A DNA stretch of 9,472 nucleotides from an uncultured Collinsella sp. (GTDB lineage Bacteria > Actinomycetota > Coriobacteriia > Coriobacteriales > Coriobacteriaceae): contig CABUZD010000064.1 of assembly GCA_902495945.1 (NCBI GenBank), forward strand, positions 1 to 9,472, given 5' to 3'. Below the pieces are notes generated by a model, which had not been told where the DNA came from, made no database searches, and saw only the letters and a program-made list of their open reading frames with translations. The first letter of the stretch is position 1. Every line of letters begins with the position of its first letter. Shown here piece after piece: positions 1 through 5,821 of this stretch. Position numbers and translations under genes: made by a program.

Positions 1-60
1 CAGGTAAGATTGAAGGGCCTGACCCCGGAGGAGTTCCGGAATCAGGCCCTCGCGGCCTAG
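1..60 (+). CDS. C-terminal end of an IS3-family transposase (partial, enters from the left edge)
   Basis: Reading from base 1 on the plus strand gives QVRLKGLTPEEFRNQALAA followed by TAG at 58-60. The pattern (basic/hydrophobic)-K-G-(L/M)-(S/T)-P-x-(E/Q)-(Y/F)-R is how the integrase (DDE) domain of IS3-family OrfB transposases typically ends. Only the last 19 codons are here; the catalytic DDE residues lie outside the window. Support comes from context: 38 bp after the stop the DNA ends in an IS3-type terminal inverted repeat. A 9-bp perfect inverted repeat (14-22 with 42-50) lies within these codons. It could be a hairpin, but no T-tract follows on either strand. The identification rests on a short peptide plus the terminal repeat. 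Confidence 0.7.
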   Translation, partial: QVRLKGLTPEEFRNQALAA

Positions 61-98
61 TCGCTATTTAGGGCGTCCAAGATTTGGGGCGCAGTTCA
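1..98 (+). mobile_element. Right end of an IS3-family insertion sequence, with its terminal inverted repeat
   Basis: The transposase tail (1-60) is followed by a right terminal repeat at about 72-98. Read on the minus strand inward from base 98 it begins TGAACTGCGCCCCAAATCTT and continues with GGACG. The TGAACTG...CCCCAAA...TTGGAC pattern, with a TG/CA terminus, is typical of IS3-family ends. The left end of the element is outside the window. A 3-4 bp target duplication would begin at base 99 (TTG...), but it cannot be confirmed without the other end. Confidence 0.66.
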
Positions 99-158
99 TT
101 GTCCGTTCTAGCGGGCTTAATCAGGTGATCGGTTAACGCGCAGTAGTGCAGGCAAACC

Positions 159-1244
159 TTACGCAAACAGGCCGTAGATGCTGATATTGGCCTTGGCGTA
201 GAGGCCGTTGGCGTACTCGGTCCACTTGGAGCTGGCGCTCGAAGCCTGCGAGGAATACTGCTGGTAGGCGGTGTAATAGGCGGTCATGGCCTGCTTGTAG
301 GTGGCGCTATCGGCCGTAAAGGCATCGTCAGCGAAGGCCTTAGCGTAGGTGCTATCGGCGTCCTTCCAGGTACCCTTTTCGCTATCCCACTCGTCGCCGG
401 CAAGGTTGATGATGTAATCGGCGTAGTCCTTGCTCGCAGTCTCCTCGTTGCCGTCAGAAGGCTCGGTCGGAGCAGTCGGCATGCTTGCGGAGCTGTCGCC
501 CACCTTCTTCTTGTAGAGCTTCTGCAGCGTCGCGGACTGACGGACGATCTGCTTGGCCTGGTCCTTGGACACGCCGTACTGCGTGGCCATGGTCTTGTAG
601 TCGGAGGTGCCGATGGAATCCTCAGCGTACTTCTTCATTTCCTTGGAAGAAACGGTAATGCCCTCGTCCTCGGCAGCATCGAGCAGAATCTTGTTGCGCA
701 CGTAGGACAGGATGACGTCGGCAGACGGAGCGGTGTAGTTGCCATCGCCATCCTTGACGGTGTCGAGGCTGTACTGGCTCTCGATGGCCTCGCGCGCGGT
801 GATGTCGCTCTTCTTGCCGTTGTAGCTGTAGCTTGCCACGGTCGAATCGAGCTGGTCCTCGGTGAGGGTCGCCGAGCCGACGCCCTTGCCGCCAAAACCA
901 CCGTTGCCGATAAAGAAGCCGACCACAGCAGCGATCACGATAGCGACAACAAAGGCGGCAATCATCGTCTTCTTGTGCTTGGATGCATGGTCGTCCGCGT
1001 CGGAGTCGTCGTCCTCGTCCTGTTCCTCGGGCATGAGGTTCTCGTCGGCGGCGTCCGCGGCGATCTTTGCCTCCAGGCGAGCGTCCTCCTCCTCGGCCGT
1101 CGTGCCGGCGGCAATGTGCTCGGCAGACGTACCGGCGACCAGATCGATCTTCTCGTCCTCGTCACCGTCGGGGCCTTCGCCGCGCTCGATGATCTGGATG
1201 CCGTCGATCTCGTCCTTCTCGTCCTTCTTTTGAATCAGACCCAT
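159..1244 (-). CDS. Membrane-anchored SurA/PrsA N-domain-like protein with an acidic cytoplasmic region
   Basis: A 361-aa protein in three parts. Residues 1-92 are highly acidic (a run of Glu/Asp at about 73-85) with no signal peptide, so this part is probably cytoplasmic. Residues 94-113 form one transmembrane helix preceded by a basic HKK. Residues 125-361 are then extracytoplasmic. Residues about 173-250 (predicted helices around VRNKILLDAAEDEGITVSS and a following E-x-x-K-Y-A-E segment) resemble the SurA/PrsA/trigger-factor N-terminal chaperone helices. I see no parvulin PPIase domain; the end is a Tyr/Ala/Ser-rich helical stretch. A role in folding or holding exported proteins is inference. 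ATG at 1244 has AAGGAG 8 nt upstream. The gene follows the isocitrate dehydrogenase after a hairpin-rich spacer and is the last gene before the IS end. No terminator is visible in 99-158. Confidence 0.82.
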   Translation of the reverse strand: MGLIQKKDEKDEIDGIQIIERGEGPDGDEDEKIDLVAGTSAEHIAAGTTAEEEDARLEAKIAADAADENLMPEEQDEDDDSDADDHASKHKKTMIAAFVVAIVIAAVVGFFIGNGGFGGKGVGSATLTEDQLDSTVASYSYNGKKSDITAREAIESQYSLDTVKDGDGNYTAPSADVILSYVRNKILLDAAEDEGITVSSKEMKKYAEDSIGTSDYKTMATQYGVSKDQAKQIVRQSATLQKLYKKKVGDSSASMPTAPTEPSDGNEETASKDYADYIINLAGDEWDSEKGTWKDADSTYAKAFADDAFTADSATYKQAMTAYYTAYQQYSSQASSASSKWTEYANGLYAKANISIYGLFA

Positions 1245-1282
1245 ATCAGTTACTCCTTGTTAGGAAACATAGTCCGCAATAG

Positions 1283-1311
1283 AATACGCCCGACAGAGCG
1301 CCGGGCGTATT
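1283..1311 (-). terminator. Hairpin between isocitrate dehydrogenase and the SurA-like gene, possible weak terminator or attenuator
   Basis: A perfect 10-bp inverted repeat, AATACGCCCG (1283-1292) and CGGGCGTATT (1302-1311), with a 9-nt loop. The outer stem is A/T rich, but no run of T follows on the minus strand (CTATTGC), so termination would be weak. It lies 38 nt upstream of the SurA-like start codon and could equally act as an mRNA-stabilising or attenuating structure. Confidence 0.45.
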
Positions 1312-1327
1312 GATTCTCAGGTTATAC

Positions 1328-1358
1328 GCAAACACTTAAGTACTATTTAGGCGTTTGC
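1328..1358 (-). repeat. Second hairpin in the same spacer
   Basis: GCAAACAC (1328-1335) pairs with GCGTTTGC (1351-1358) with one G-T wobble over a 15-nt loop. It starts 12 nt after the isocitrate dehydrogenase stop codon and is followed on the minus strand by GTATAACC, not a T-tract. Together with the 1283-1311 hairpin it makes a tandem two-stem spacer. Confidence 0.4.
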
Positions 1359-1370
1359 AGTCTGCATGCC

Positions 1371-2456
1371 TTAGGCCAGGTGCGCGATAACGGCATCGGC
1401 AAAGGCCTGCGTGCCCACAGCGCCCTCAACGGAGCCGGTCTGGGCACGACGAACGTCGCCGGTAACCTGCTCACCCTCGTCGAGCGTGGCAGAAACGGCG
1501 GCGCGAATGCGATTGGCCGCGTCGTTCTCGCCCAGGTGATCGAGCATCATCGCAGCAGAGAGGATCTCGGCCGTGGGGTTGGCGATATCCTGGCCAGCGA
1601 TATCGGGCGCGGAGCCGTGCGTTGCCTCGAAGATGGCGCAGTCGGCACCGATGTTGGAGCCGGGGGCCATCCCTAAGCCGCCCACCAGGCCGGCGCACAG
1701 GTCGCTCACGATATCGCCGTACAGGTTGGGCAGCACCAGGACATCGAAGTCGTTGGGGTTCTGGACCAGACCCATGCAGGTGGCGTCGACGATCTTGTCG
1801 TTGAACTCGATATCGGGATAGTTGGCGGCCACCTCGCGCGCCACGCGCAGGAACAGGCCGTCGGTCGCCTTCATGATGTTGGCCTTATGCACGGCCGTCA
1901 CCTTTTTGCGGCCGCAGCGGCGGGCATACTCAAAGGCATACTCCACAATGCGGCGGCTCTTGGCGATGGAGATCGGCTTGATTGAAATGGCGGAATCAGC
2001 GGCGAAGGTCTTCTGACCCGAGCGCTCGACGAGCTGCGAGAGCTCCTCGACCTCGGCAGCGCCCTCATCGAACTCGATGCCGGCGTAGAGGTCCTCGGTG
2101 TTCTCGCGCACGATGACCAGGTCGACGTCGCGGAAGCGCGAGCCGTCGCCCGGCTGCGACAGGCAAGGGCGCACGCAGGCATACAGGTCGAAGTGCTTTC
2201 GCAGGGCCACATTGACGCTGCGGAAACCCGTACCGACCGGCGTGGTGATGGGGCCCTTGATAGCAACCTTGGTCTCGGCGACCGCATCGAGCACGTGCTG
2301 AGGCAGTGGCGTGCCAAACTCGTCCATGACGCCGGCGCCGGCCTCCTGGACATTCCAGTTGATCTGGACACCGGTGGCCTCGACCACGCGGCGCATGGCC
2401 TGCGTAATCTCGGGACCGATACCGTCACCGGGGATCAGGACTACATCGTGCGCCAT
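1371..2456 (-). CDS. icd: NAD-dependent isocitrate dehydrogenase (isocitrate/isopropylmalate dehydrogenase family)
   Basis: A 361-aa cytoplasmic beta-decarboxylating dehydrogenase converting isocitrate to 2-oxoglutarate and CO2. The N-terminus has the family's IPGDGIGPE (8-16). The substrate loop RSVNVALR (79-86) has the Ser-x-Asn of isocitrate dehydrogenases rather than the Leu-rich loop of isopropylmalate dehydrogenase. It is followed by R96, R117 and Y124 (RENTEDLYAG). K191 lies in HKANIMK, and metal-binding Asp are D224, D248 and D252. The coenzyme loop HGSAPDIAG (280-288) has Asp-Ile where E. coli NADP enzyme has Lys344-Tyr345, which indicates NAD+. Length is normal for the short NAD form. 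The ATG is 6 nt after the stop of the HEAT-like gene, and its GAGGAG ribosome site is made by that gene's last two codons. Homoisocitrate or tartrate dehydrogenase is possible but less likely. Confidence 0.9.
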   Translation of the reverse strand: MAHDVVLIPGDGIGPEITQAMRRVVEATGVQINWNVQEAGAGVMDEFGTPLPQHVLDAVAETKVAIKGPITTPVGTGFRSVNVALRKHFDLYACVRPCLSQPGDGSRFRDVDLVIVRENTEDLYAGIEFDEGAAEVEELSQLVERSGQKTFAADSAISIKPISIAKSRRIVEYAFEYARRCGRKKVTAVHKANIMKATDGLFLRVAREVAANYPDIEFNDKIVDATCMGLVQNPNDFDVLVLPNLYGDIVSDLCAGLVGGLGMAPGSNIGADCAIFEATHGSAPDIAGQDIANPTAEILSAAMMLDHLGENDAANRIRAAVSATLDEGEQVTGDVRRAQTGSVEGAVGTQAFADAVIAHLA

Positions 2457-2462
2457 AATCTG

Positions 2463-3161
2463 TTACTCCTCGTCTTCGGCGTCGTCAGATTTTTTAACGC
2501 TAGCACGCTTCTTCTTTTTGGAGAGATCCAGGCCAAAACGTTTAACAAGCATTTCGCAAATCTCGCTCGAACGGGCCTTGAGATAGCTGCCCTTGCCGTT
2601 CTCGGCATCGAACTTAAGGCGCAGCGCGAGCTTCTCGGCGACCTCGGCGTCAATCTCGCCCTGGCCAAACTCGTACAGGCAACCGAGCATGTCGCGATAC
2701 TCGAGGTCGCCGTGGTAGCACTGGATGGCCTCGTCCAGGATGGGCCAAGCCTCGCGCGAGCGCTCGACGCTCGTGGCGCCCCACACGCACAGCAGGCGGA
2801 AGGCGGCATAGCGCAGCGTGGAGGAAATCTCGTCAAACAGCGCGGTCTCGGCGCCCTCAAAGGCATCGCCCAGCTGCTCGGGGCAGGTGGTGGCGAGCGC
2901 CGCCAGGGCATCGAGGGCCTCCCAGCGGGTCTGAGCCTCGGGGCGGTCGAGTGCCTCGATCAGCGCGGGCACGCAGGGCACGACGCGCTGTGGATCGCGC
3001 TCGGCGAGCAGGTGCAGCACGCGGGCGGCAAACTGGCGGATACGGCGCGTGGGGCAGCCGAGCTCCTTGACCAGACGGTCGACGGCGTTCTCGTTCTCCT
3101 CTGCCAGCTGAAGCTGTGCCAGCTCCTCATCGGTGAGCTGTTCTTCCTTGTTTTCTGCCAT
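2463..3161 (-). CDS. HEAT-repeat-like helical protein of unknown function
   Basis: A 232-aa soluble protein with no signal peptide or membrane segment. The first 25 residues are acidic (ENKEEQLTDEELAQLQ). Paired amphipathic helices follow at about 25-54 (RRIRQFAARVLHLLAERDP), 61-92 (VPALIEAL, then TRWEALDALAALA) and 100-135 (STLRYAAFRLLCVWG), the spacing and Pro/Arg pattern of HEAT-like repeats. The middle (about 137-185) continues as helical hairpins. The end is a charged tail with KKKKR (216-220) and then DDAEDEE. Such solenoids usually bind other proteins; no catalytic motif is seen and no function can be assigned. ATG at 3161 has AGAGG about 5-6 nt upstream and lies 15 nt after the membrane-protein stop. 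It sits in the tight block between the membrane protein and icd. Confidence 0.85.
   Translation of the reverse strand: MAENKEEQLTDEELAQLQLAEENENAVDRLVKELGCPTRRIRQFAARVLHLLAERDPQRVVPCVPALIEALDRPEAQTRWEALDALAALATTCPEQLGDAFEGAETALFDEISSTLRYAAFRLLCVWGATSVERSREAWPILDEAIQCYHGDLEYRDMLGCLYEFGQGEIDAEVAEKLALRLKFDAENGKGSYLKARSSEICEMLVKRFGLDLSKKKKRASVKKSDDAEDEE
2466..2471 (-). promoter_or_regulatory. Ribosome binding site of icd, embedded in the end of the upstream gene
   Basis: On the minus strand the HEAT-like gene ends GAG GAG TAA, and GAGGAG serves as the Shine-Dalgarno sequence 9 nt before the icd ATG (2456). Ribosomes finishing the upstream gene cover the initiation site, so translational coupling is likely. 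Confidence 0.75.
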
Positions 3162-3176
3162 AGTTACCTCTTCTTA

Positions 3177-3605
3177 CTATTTCTTAGCGTGCTTGCCAGC
3201 ACCCTTGCTGTCATCGGTGACCGAGATGAGCTGTCGGTCGGCCGCGCCATTGTGACGCGCGCGGCGGCGCTCCTCGGCGTCGCCTGCATCGGCGGCGGCG
3301 CGGTGTGCCTTGTTGACGTTAAAGACCTCGTCGTGCTTGCGCCACGGGCCGACGGACTCGCCAAAGCTCATCTTAAGGCCGGCGATAAAGCCGCCGAGCC
3401 AGCCGATCGGCGCAAACTGCACCAGCGGGAACAGCGAGAACACCCAGGTTAGCAGGACGACTGCCGCCGCACCTACAAAATTGGCGATCCAGTAGTCGCG
3501 TTTGGTGATGACGCGCTTTTCGCACGCCCACTGGCCGCACAAAAAGCCGATGTAGATCGCAAAGAGAAAGAGCACCAGCGCAAGCACCACGAACGTCCAG
3601 CTCAT
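3177..3605 (-). CDS. Small membrane protein of unknown function
   Basis: 142 aa. Two clear hydrophobic helices, at about 3-23 and 41-60, are separated by a basic loop (CEKRVITKRDYW). A Gly-rich hydrophobic stretch at about 65-78 may be a third or re-entrant segment. Residues 85-142 are a hydrophilic, strongly basic tail (EERRRARH, ending GKHAKK), probably cytoplasmic. No recognised family. I chose ATG 3605 over an in-frame ATG at 3641: it has GAGGAG 8 nt upstream and gives a clean N-terminal membrane helix, whereas the longer form adds a non-hydrophobic MLLRPPSRGVAT over the upstream gene. The start is 5 nt after the stop of the dehydrogenase with the His/Cys tail, so the two are probably translated together. 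Confidence 0.82.
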   Translation of the reverse strand: MSWTFVVLALVLFLFAIYIGFLCGQWACEKRVITKRDYWIANFVGAAAVVLLTWVFSLFPLVQFAPIGWLGGFIAGLKMSFGESVGPWRKHDEVFNVNKAHRAAADAGDAEERRRARHNGAADRQLISVTDDSKGAGKHAKK

Positions 3606-3610
3606 GGTCG

Positions 3611-4690
3611 CTACTCCTCGTGATGGTGGCCGCAGCAGCACTCGTGGCCGTCGTCATGGCCGTGGCCGCCGCAGCACTCGTGGTCCTCGCCGTGGTGGTG
3701 GCCGCAACCGCACTCGCGGTCGTCGCCGTGCTCGCCGCAACCGCAGCCGTCCTCGTGGGCACCATGCTCCTCGGGGCGATACTGCGACCAGTCCAGACCG
3801 GCGGCGATGGCGTCGGCCTCCTCCTTGTAGAGTACCGTGATGGCCTGGGTGCCCAGCTTGGCGCCACCGATGGCGTCGAGCATATCGTAGAGCGTAAAGG
3901 CCACGTCGGCACCGGGCAGCGCGAGCTCGCGATCGTCGGCGTAAGCGAGCGCCAGGCGCAGGTCCTTAATGAAGTGCTCGACCATAAAACCGGGCTTGTA
4001 GTCGCCGTCGAGCGCCTTGGGCGCCAGGCTCTCCATGGCGCCGGACTTGCCGGTGCCGCCCAGGATCATCTGGCGGGTCTTCTCCAGGTCAAGACCGCTC
4101 AGCTCGGCAAATGCCATGGCGTCCGCCATGCCGACCATGCAGGCGCCCAGCGACACCTGGTTGGCGAGTTTGGCAGCCTGGCCCTTGCCGGCGCCATCGA
4201 AGCAGCAGATGTTGGCCGCAAAGGTGGCAAGGATGTCGCGGACCGGCGCGATGTCGTTCTCGGTAGCACCCACGATAGCCGTGAGCGAACCGGCGATAGC
4301 GCCCGACTCGCCGCCGGTGACGGGGCAGTCAAACGCCATGCGACCAGAAACCTGGGCGGCCTCGGCAATGTCACGGGCAAGCTCGGGCGAGCTCGTGGTG
4401 AGGTCGATCAAGACCGCACCCGGCTTGGTGCACGCGAGCAGGCCGTCGCCCGCCAGGTAGAGTGCCTCGACCTCGGAGGGATAGCCCACCATGGTAAAGA
4501 CGACATCGGCGTTAGCCACGGCATCGGCCGGCGTATCGGCCCAGACGGCGCCGCGCTCGATAAGCGCGGCAGCCTTGGACTTGGTGCGGTTGTTGACCGT
4601 AACGGGATAGCCGGCGTCCAGGATGTGGCCGGCGATAGGGGCACCCATGATTCCGGTGCCGATGAATGCGACGGAGAGCTTGTTTGCCAT
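3611..4690 (-). CDS. Beta-hydroxyacid dehydrogenase (3-hydroxyisobutyrate / tartronate semialdehyde reductase family) with a His/Cys-rich C-terminal tail
   Basis: 359 aa. Residues 1-300 are a complete NAD(P)-dependent beta-hydroxyacid dehydrogenase of the usual length. The Rossmann motif GTGIMG is at 11-16. The substrate motif DCPVTGGESGAIAGSLT (121-137) matches the family's D-x-P-V-S-G-G. Catalytic Lys174 lies in GKGQAAKLANQ (168-178), and IKD (241-243) is the second conserved lysine region. The substrate cannot be told from sequence. Residues 309-359 are foreign to the family: 13 His and 9 Cys in 51 residues plus many Asp/Glu, arranged in about four repeats (CGCG, CGCG, CCGG and CCCG cores followed by His clusters). 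This composition resembles the metal-binding tails of HypB, UreE or SlyD. Zn, Ni or Cu binding is inference. ATG 4690 has AGGAAAGG upstream. It is probably the first gene of the tight block. Confidence 0.88.
   Translation of the reverse strand: MANKLSVAFIGTGIMGAPIAGHILDAGYPVTVNNRTKSKAAALIERGAVWADTPADAVANADVVFTMVGYPSEVEALYLAGDGLLACTKPGAVLIDLTTSSPELARDIAEAAQVSGRMAFDCPVTGGESGAIAGSLTAIVGATENDIAPVRDILATFAANICCFDGAGKGQAAKLANQVSLGACMVGMADAMAFAELSGLDLEKTRQMILGGTGKSGAMESLAPKALDGDYKPGFMVEHFIKDLRLALAYADDRELALPGADVAFTLYDMLDAIGGAKLGTQAITVLYKEEADAIAAGLDWSQYRPEEHGAHEDGCGCGEHGDDRECGCGHHHGEDHECCGGHGHDDGHECCCGHHHEE
3614..3619 (-). promoter_or_regulatory. Ribosome binding site of the membrane-protein gene, embedded in the end of the dehydrogenase
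   Basis: The dehydrogenase ends GAG GAG TAG on the minus strand. GAGGAG lies 8 nt before the ATG at 3605 and decides that start over the in-frame ATG at 3641. The same arrangement recurs at the HEAT-like/icd junction. Confidence 0.72.
3614..3766 (-). repeat. Region encoding four imperfect His/Cys-rich repeats (dehydrogenase tail)
   Basis: Codons for residues 309-359. Units of about 11-12 residues start near 314, 325, 337 and 349, each with a Cys pair or triplet followed by Gly and one to three His, joined by Glu/Asp. The third and fourth both begin HECC. The DNA has matching repeated blocks (GCAGCACTCGTGG occurs twice on the plus strand). This suggests growth by internal duplication. Confidence 0.8.
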
Positions 4691-4788
4691 GAAACCTTTC
4701 CTTTTGGGTTGGGTGTTGTTACCAGGTTGAATACTCGGTGCCAGCGTTTCGGCCGTGACTTGAGGGCACTTGCAGCCGCAGCGCCTGT

Positions 4789-5742
4789 CTACTCACCGCG
4801 CACACGACGCGCGATGCGGTCGGAAAGCGAGGCTTTCTCGGCGCGATTCTTGCCCCAAAACGCGCAAGCCACCATGCCGGGACCCACGTGCGAGCCGATG
4901 GTAGGACCGACGGAACTACGGATGATGGTGACGTCGGCGCAGCCTTCCTCCTTGCGGATGGCGGCCTCGAGCCAGTCACCGTCCTTCTCGGCATCGGCCG
5001 TCATGATGGCGATGGGCATGGTGCGATCGGGCACGTAGTTCTCGCGGAACGACTTGAGGATGGACTTGAGCGCCTTCTTGCGGCCGCGGTTGACGCCGAT
5101 CAGCGACAGCGAGCCGGCAAGGTCGTAGGAGAGCTCGGGCTTGACATCGAGCTTTGCCGTGAGCTGAGCCCCCGCGGGCGGAATGCGGCCGCCGGCAGCC
5201 AGTGCGTCGAAGCTCTCGAGCGTAAAGTAGCCGTGGACGTAGGTCTTTGCCTCGTTTGCCCAATCGACCAGCTGCTTGGCGGTCAGTCCCGCCGAACGCT
5301 GGCGCACGGCCTCGAGCGCCAAGAGCGCGCCGGTCGCGCAGGGCAGAGCGTTGTCGACCACGTACAGCTCAAAATCGGGATACTCGGCGCGCACGGCGTC
5401 CGCCGCCTGGCACGCGGAGTTGTAGCTCGACGACAGCGCCGAGGTAAAGCACAGGTAGACCGTGGGCGTGCCCTCTTTGGCGCACTCGGTAAAGAACTCG
5501 ATATAGCGACCGAGCGACACAGCCGAGGTGGACACGCGGGCACCGGCGCGCATGCGGTCGTAGAACTCCTTGGGTGTGATGCTCGACCAGATGTCATCCG
5601 TGCGCTCCTCGCCATCGATAATGAAGGGGAAACCCAGGATATCGACATCGAGGTTCGCGGCGACCTCGGGGCTAAAGTCGCAGCAGGTATCGACGACGAT
5701 GCGGCAACGGTTCGAATGACCGGCGGATGCGGCCTTGTCCAT
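4789..5742 (-). CDS. DegV family protein (fatty-acid binding)
   Basis: 317 aa from ATG 5742. DegV/FakB proteins bind a fatty acid between two domains; some present it to the kinase FakA for phospholipid synthesis. Family hallmarks are in order. IVVDTCCDFSPE (15-26) corresponds to the usual I-V-T-D-S-(T/S)-x-D opening. STSAVSLGRYIEFF (71-84) corresponds to T-S-x-P. FTSALSSSYNSA (99-110) corresponds to S-S-x-L-S-G-T-Y-x-S-A. SVGPTIGSHVGPGMVA (277-292) is the C-terminal G-x-x-I-G-x-H-x-G-P-G. Length is slightly above the usual 280-300. AAGGAG lies 8 nt before the ATG; TTG at 5745 is a possible alternative one codon earlier. No kinase gene is nearby. The start lies only 18 nt beyond a strong terminator, so expression depends on read-through or a very close promoter. 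Confidence 0.9.
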   Translation of the reverse strand: MDKAASAGHSNRCRIVVDTCCDFSPEVAANLDVDILGFPFIIDGEERTDDIWSSITPKEFYDRMRAGARVSTSAVSLGRYIEFFTECAKEGTPTVYLCFTSALSSSYNSACQAADAVRAEYPDFELYVVDNALPCATGALLALEAVRQRSAGLTAKQLVDWANEAKTYVHGYFTLESFDALAAGGRIPPAGAQLTAKLDVKPELSYDLAGSLSLIGVNRGRKKALKSILKSFRENYVPDRTMPIAIMTADAEKDGDWLEAAIRKEEGCADVTIIRSSVGPTIGSHVGPGMVACAFWGKNRAEKASLSDRIARRVRGE

Positions 5743-5760
5743 CAAAGCGACTCCTTACGT

Positions 5761-5792
5761 AAAAAGGCGGCCACCCGCATGGGATGGCCGCC
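5761..5792 (-). terminator. Rho-independent terminator of hpf
   Basis: On the minus strand GGCGGCCA pairs with TGGCCGCC (8 bp, extended by CCC/GGG around a 4-nt loop with one bulged base) and is followed directly by TTTTT. This is a textbook intrinsic terminator. It is also only 18 nt upstream of the degV-like start codon. Confidence 0.85.
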
Positions 5793-5795
5793 AAC

Positions 5796-5817
5796 CGTTA
5801 ACTCATGCAAGTTAACG
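5796..5817. repeat. Perfect 7-bp inverted repeat just after hpf
   Basis: CGTTAAC (5796-5802) and GTTAACG (5811-5817) are separated by 8 nt, 4 nt beyond the hpf stop codon and 3 nt before the terminator stem. The dyad could be a protein-binding site or a small hairpin in the hpf 3' end. No regulator is identified. Confidence 0.5.
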
Positions 5818-5821
5818 TATT

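Noticed and set aside
14..50. 9-bp inverted repeat at the transposase end as an intrinsic terminator
   Set aside because: No T-tract on either side, and the bases are needed for conserved transposase codons; kept only as a possible hairpin.
2193..3452. Plus-strand open frame of 419 codons opposite icd, the HEAT-like gene and the membrane-protein gene
   Set aside because: It overlaps three real genes in antisense and has no recognisable domain; it is a GC-rich shadow.
3620..5038. Long plus-strand open frame (472 codons) opposite the dehydrogenase and the DegV gene
   Set aside because: Its sequence is the antisense of two well-supported genes. Its hydrophobic Val/Ala-rich start is merely the complement of the His/Cys-rich tail codons.
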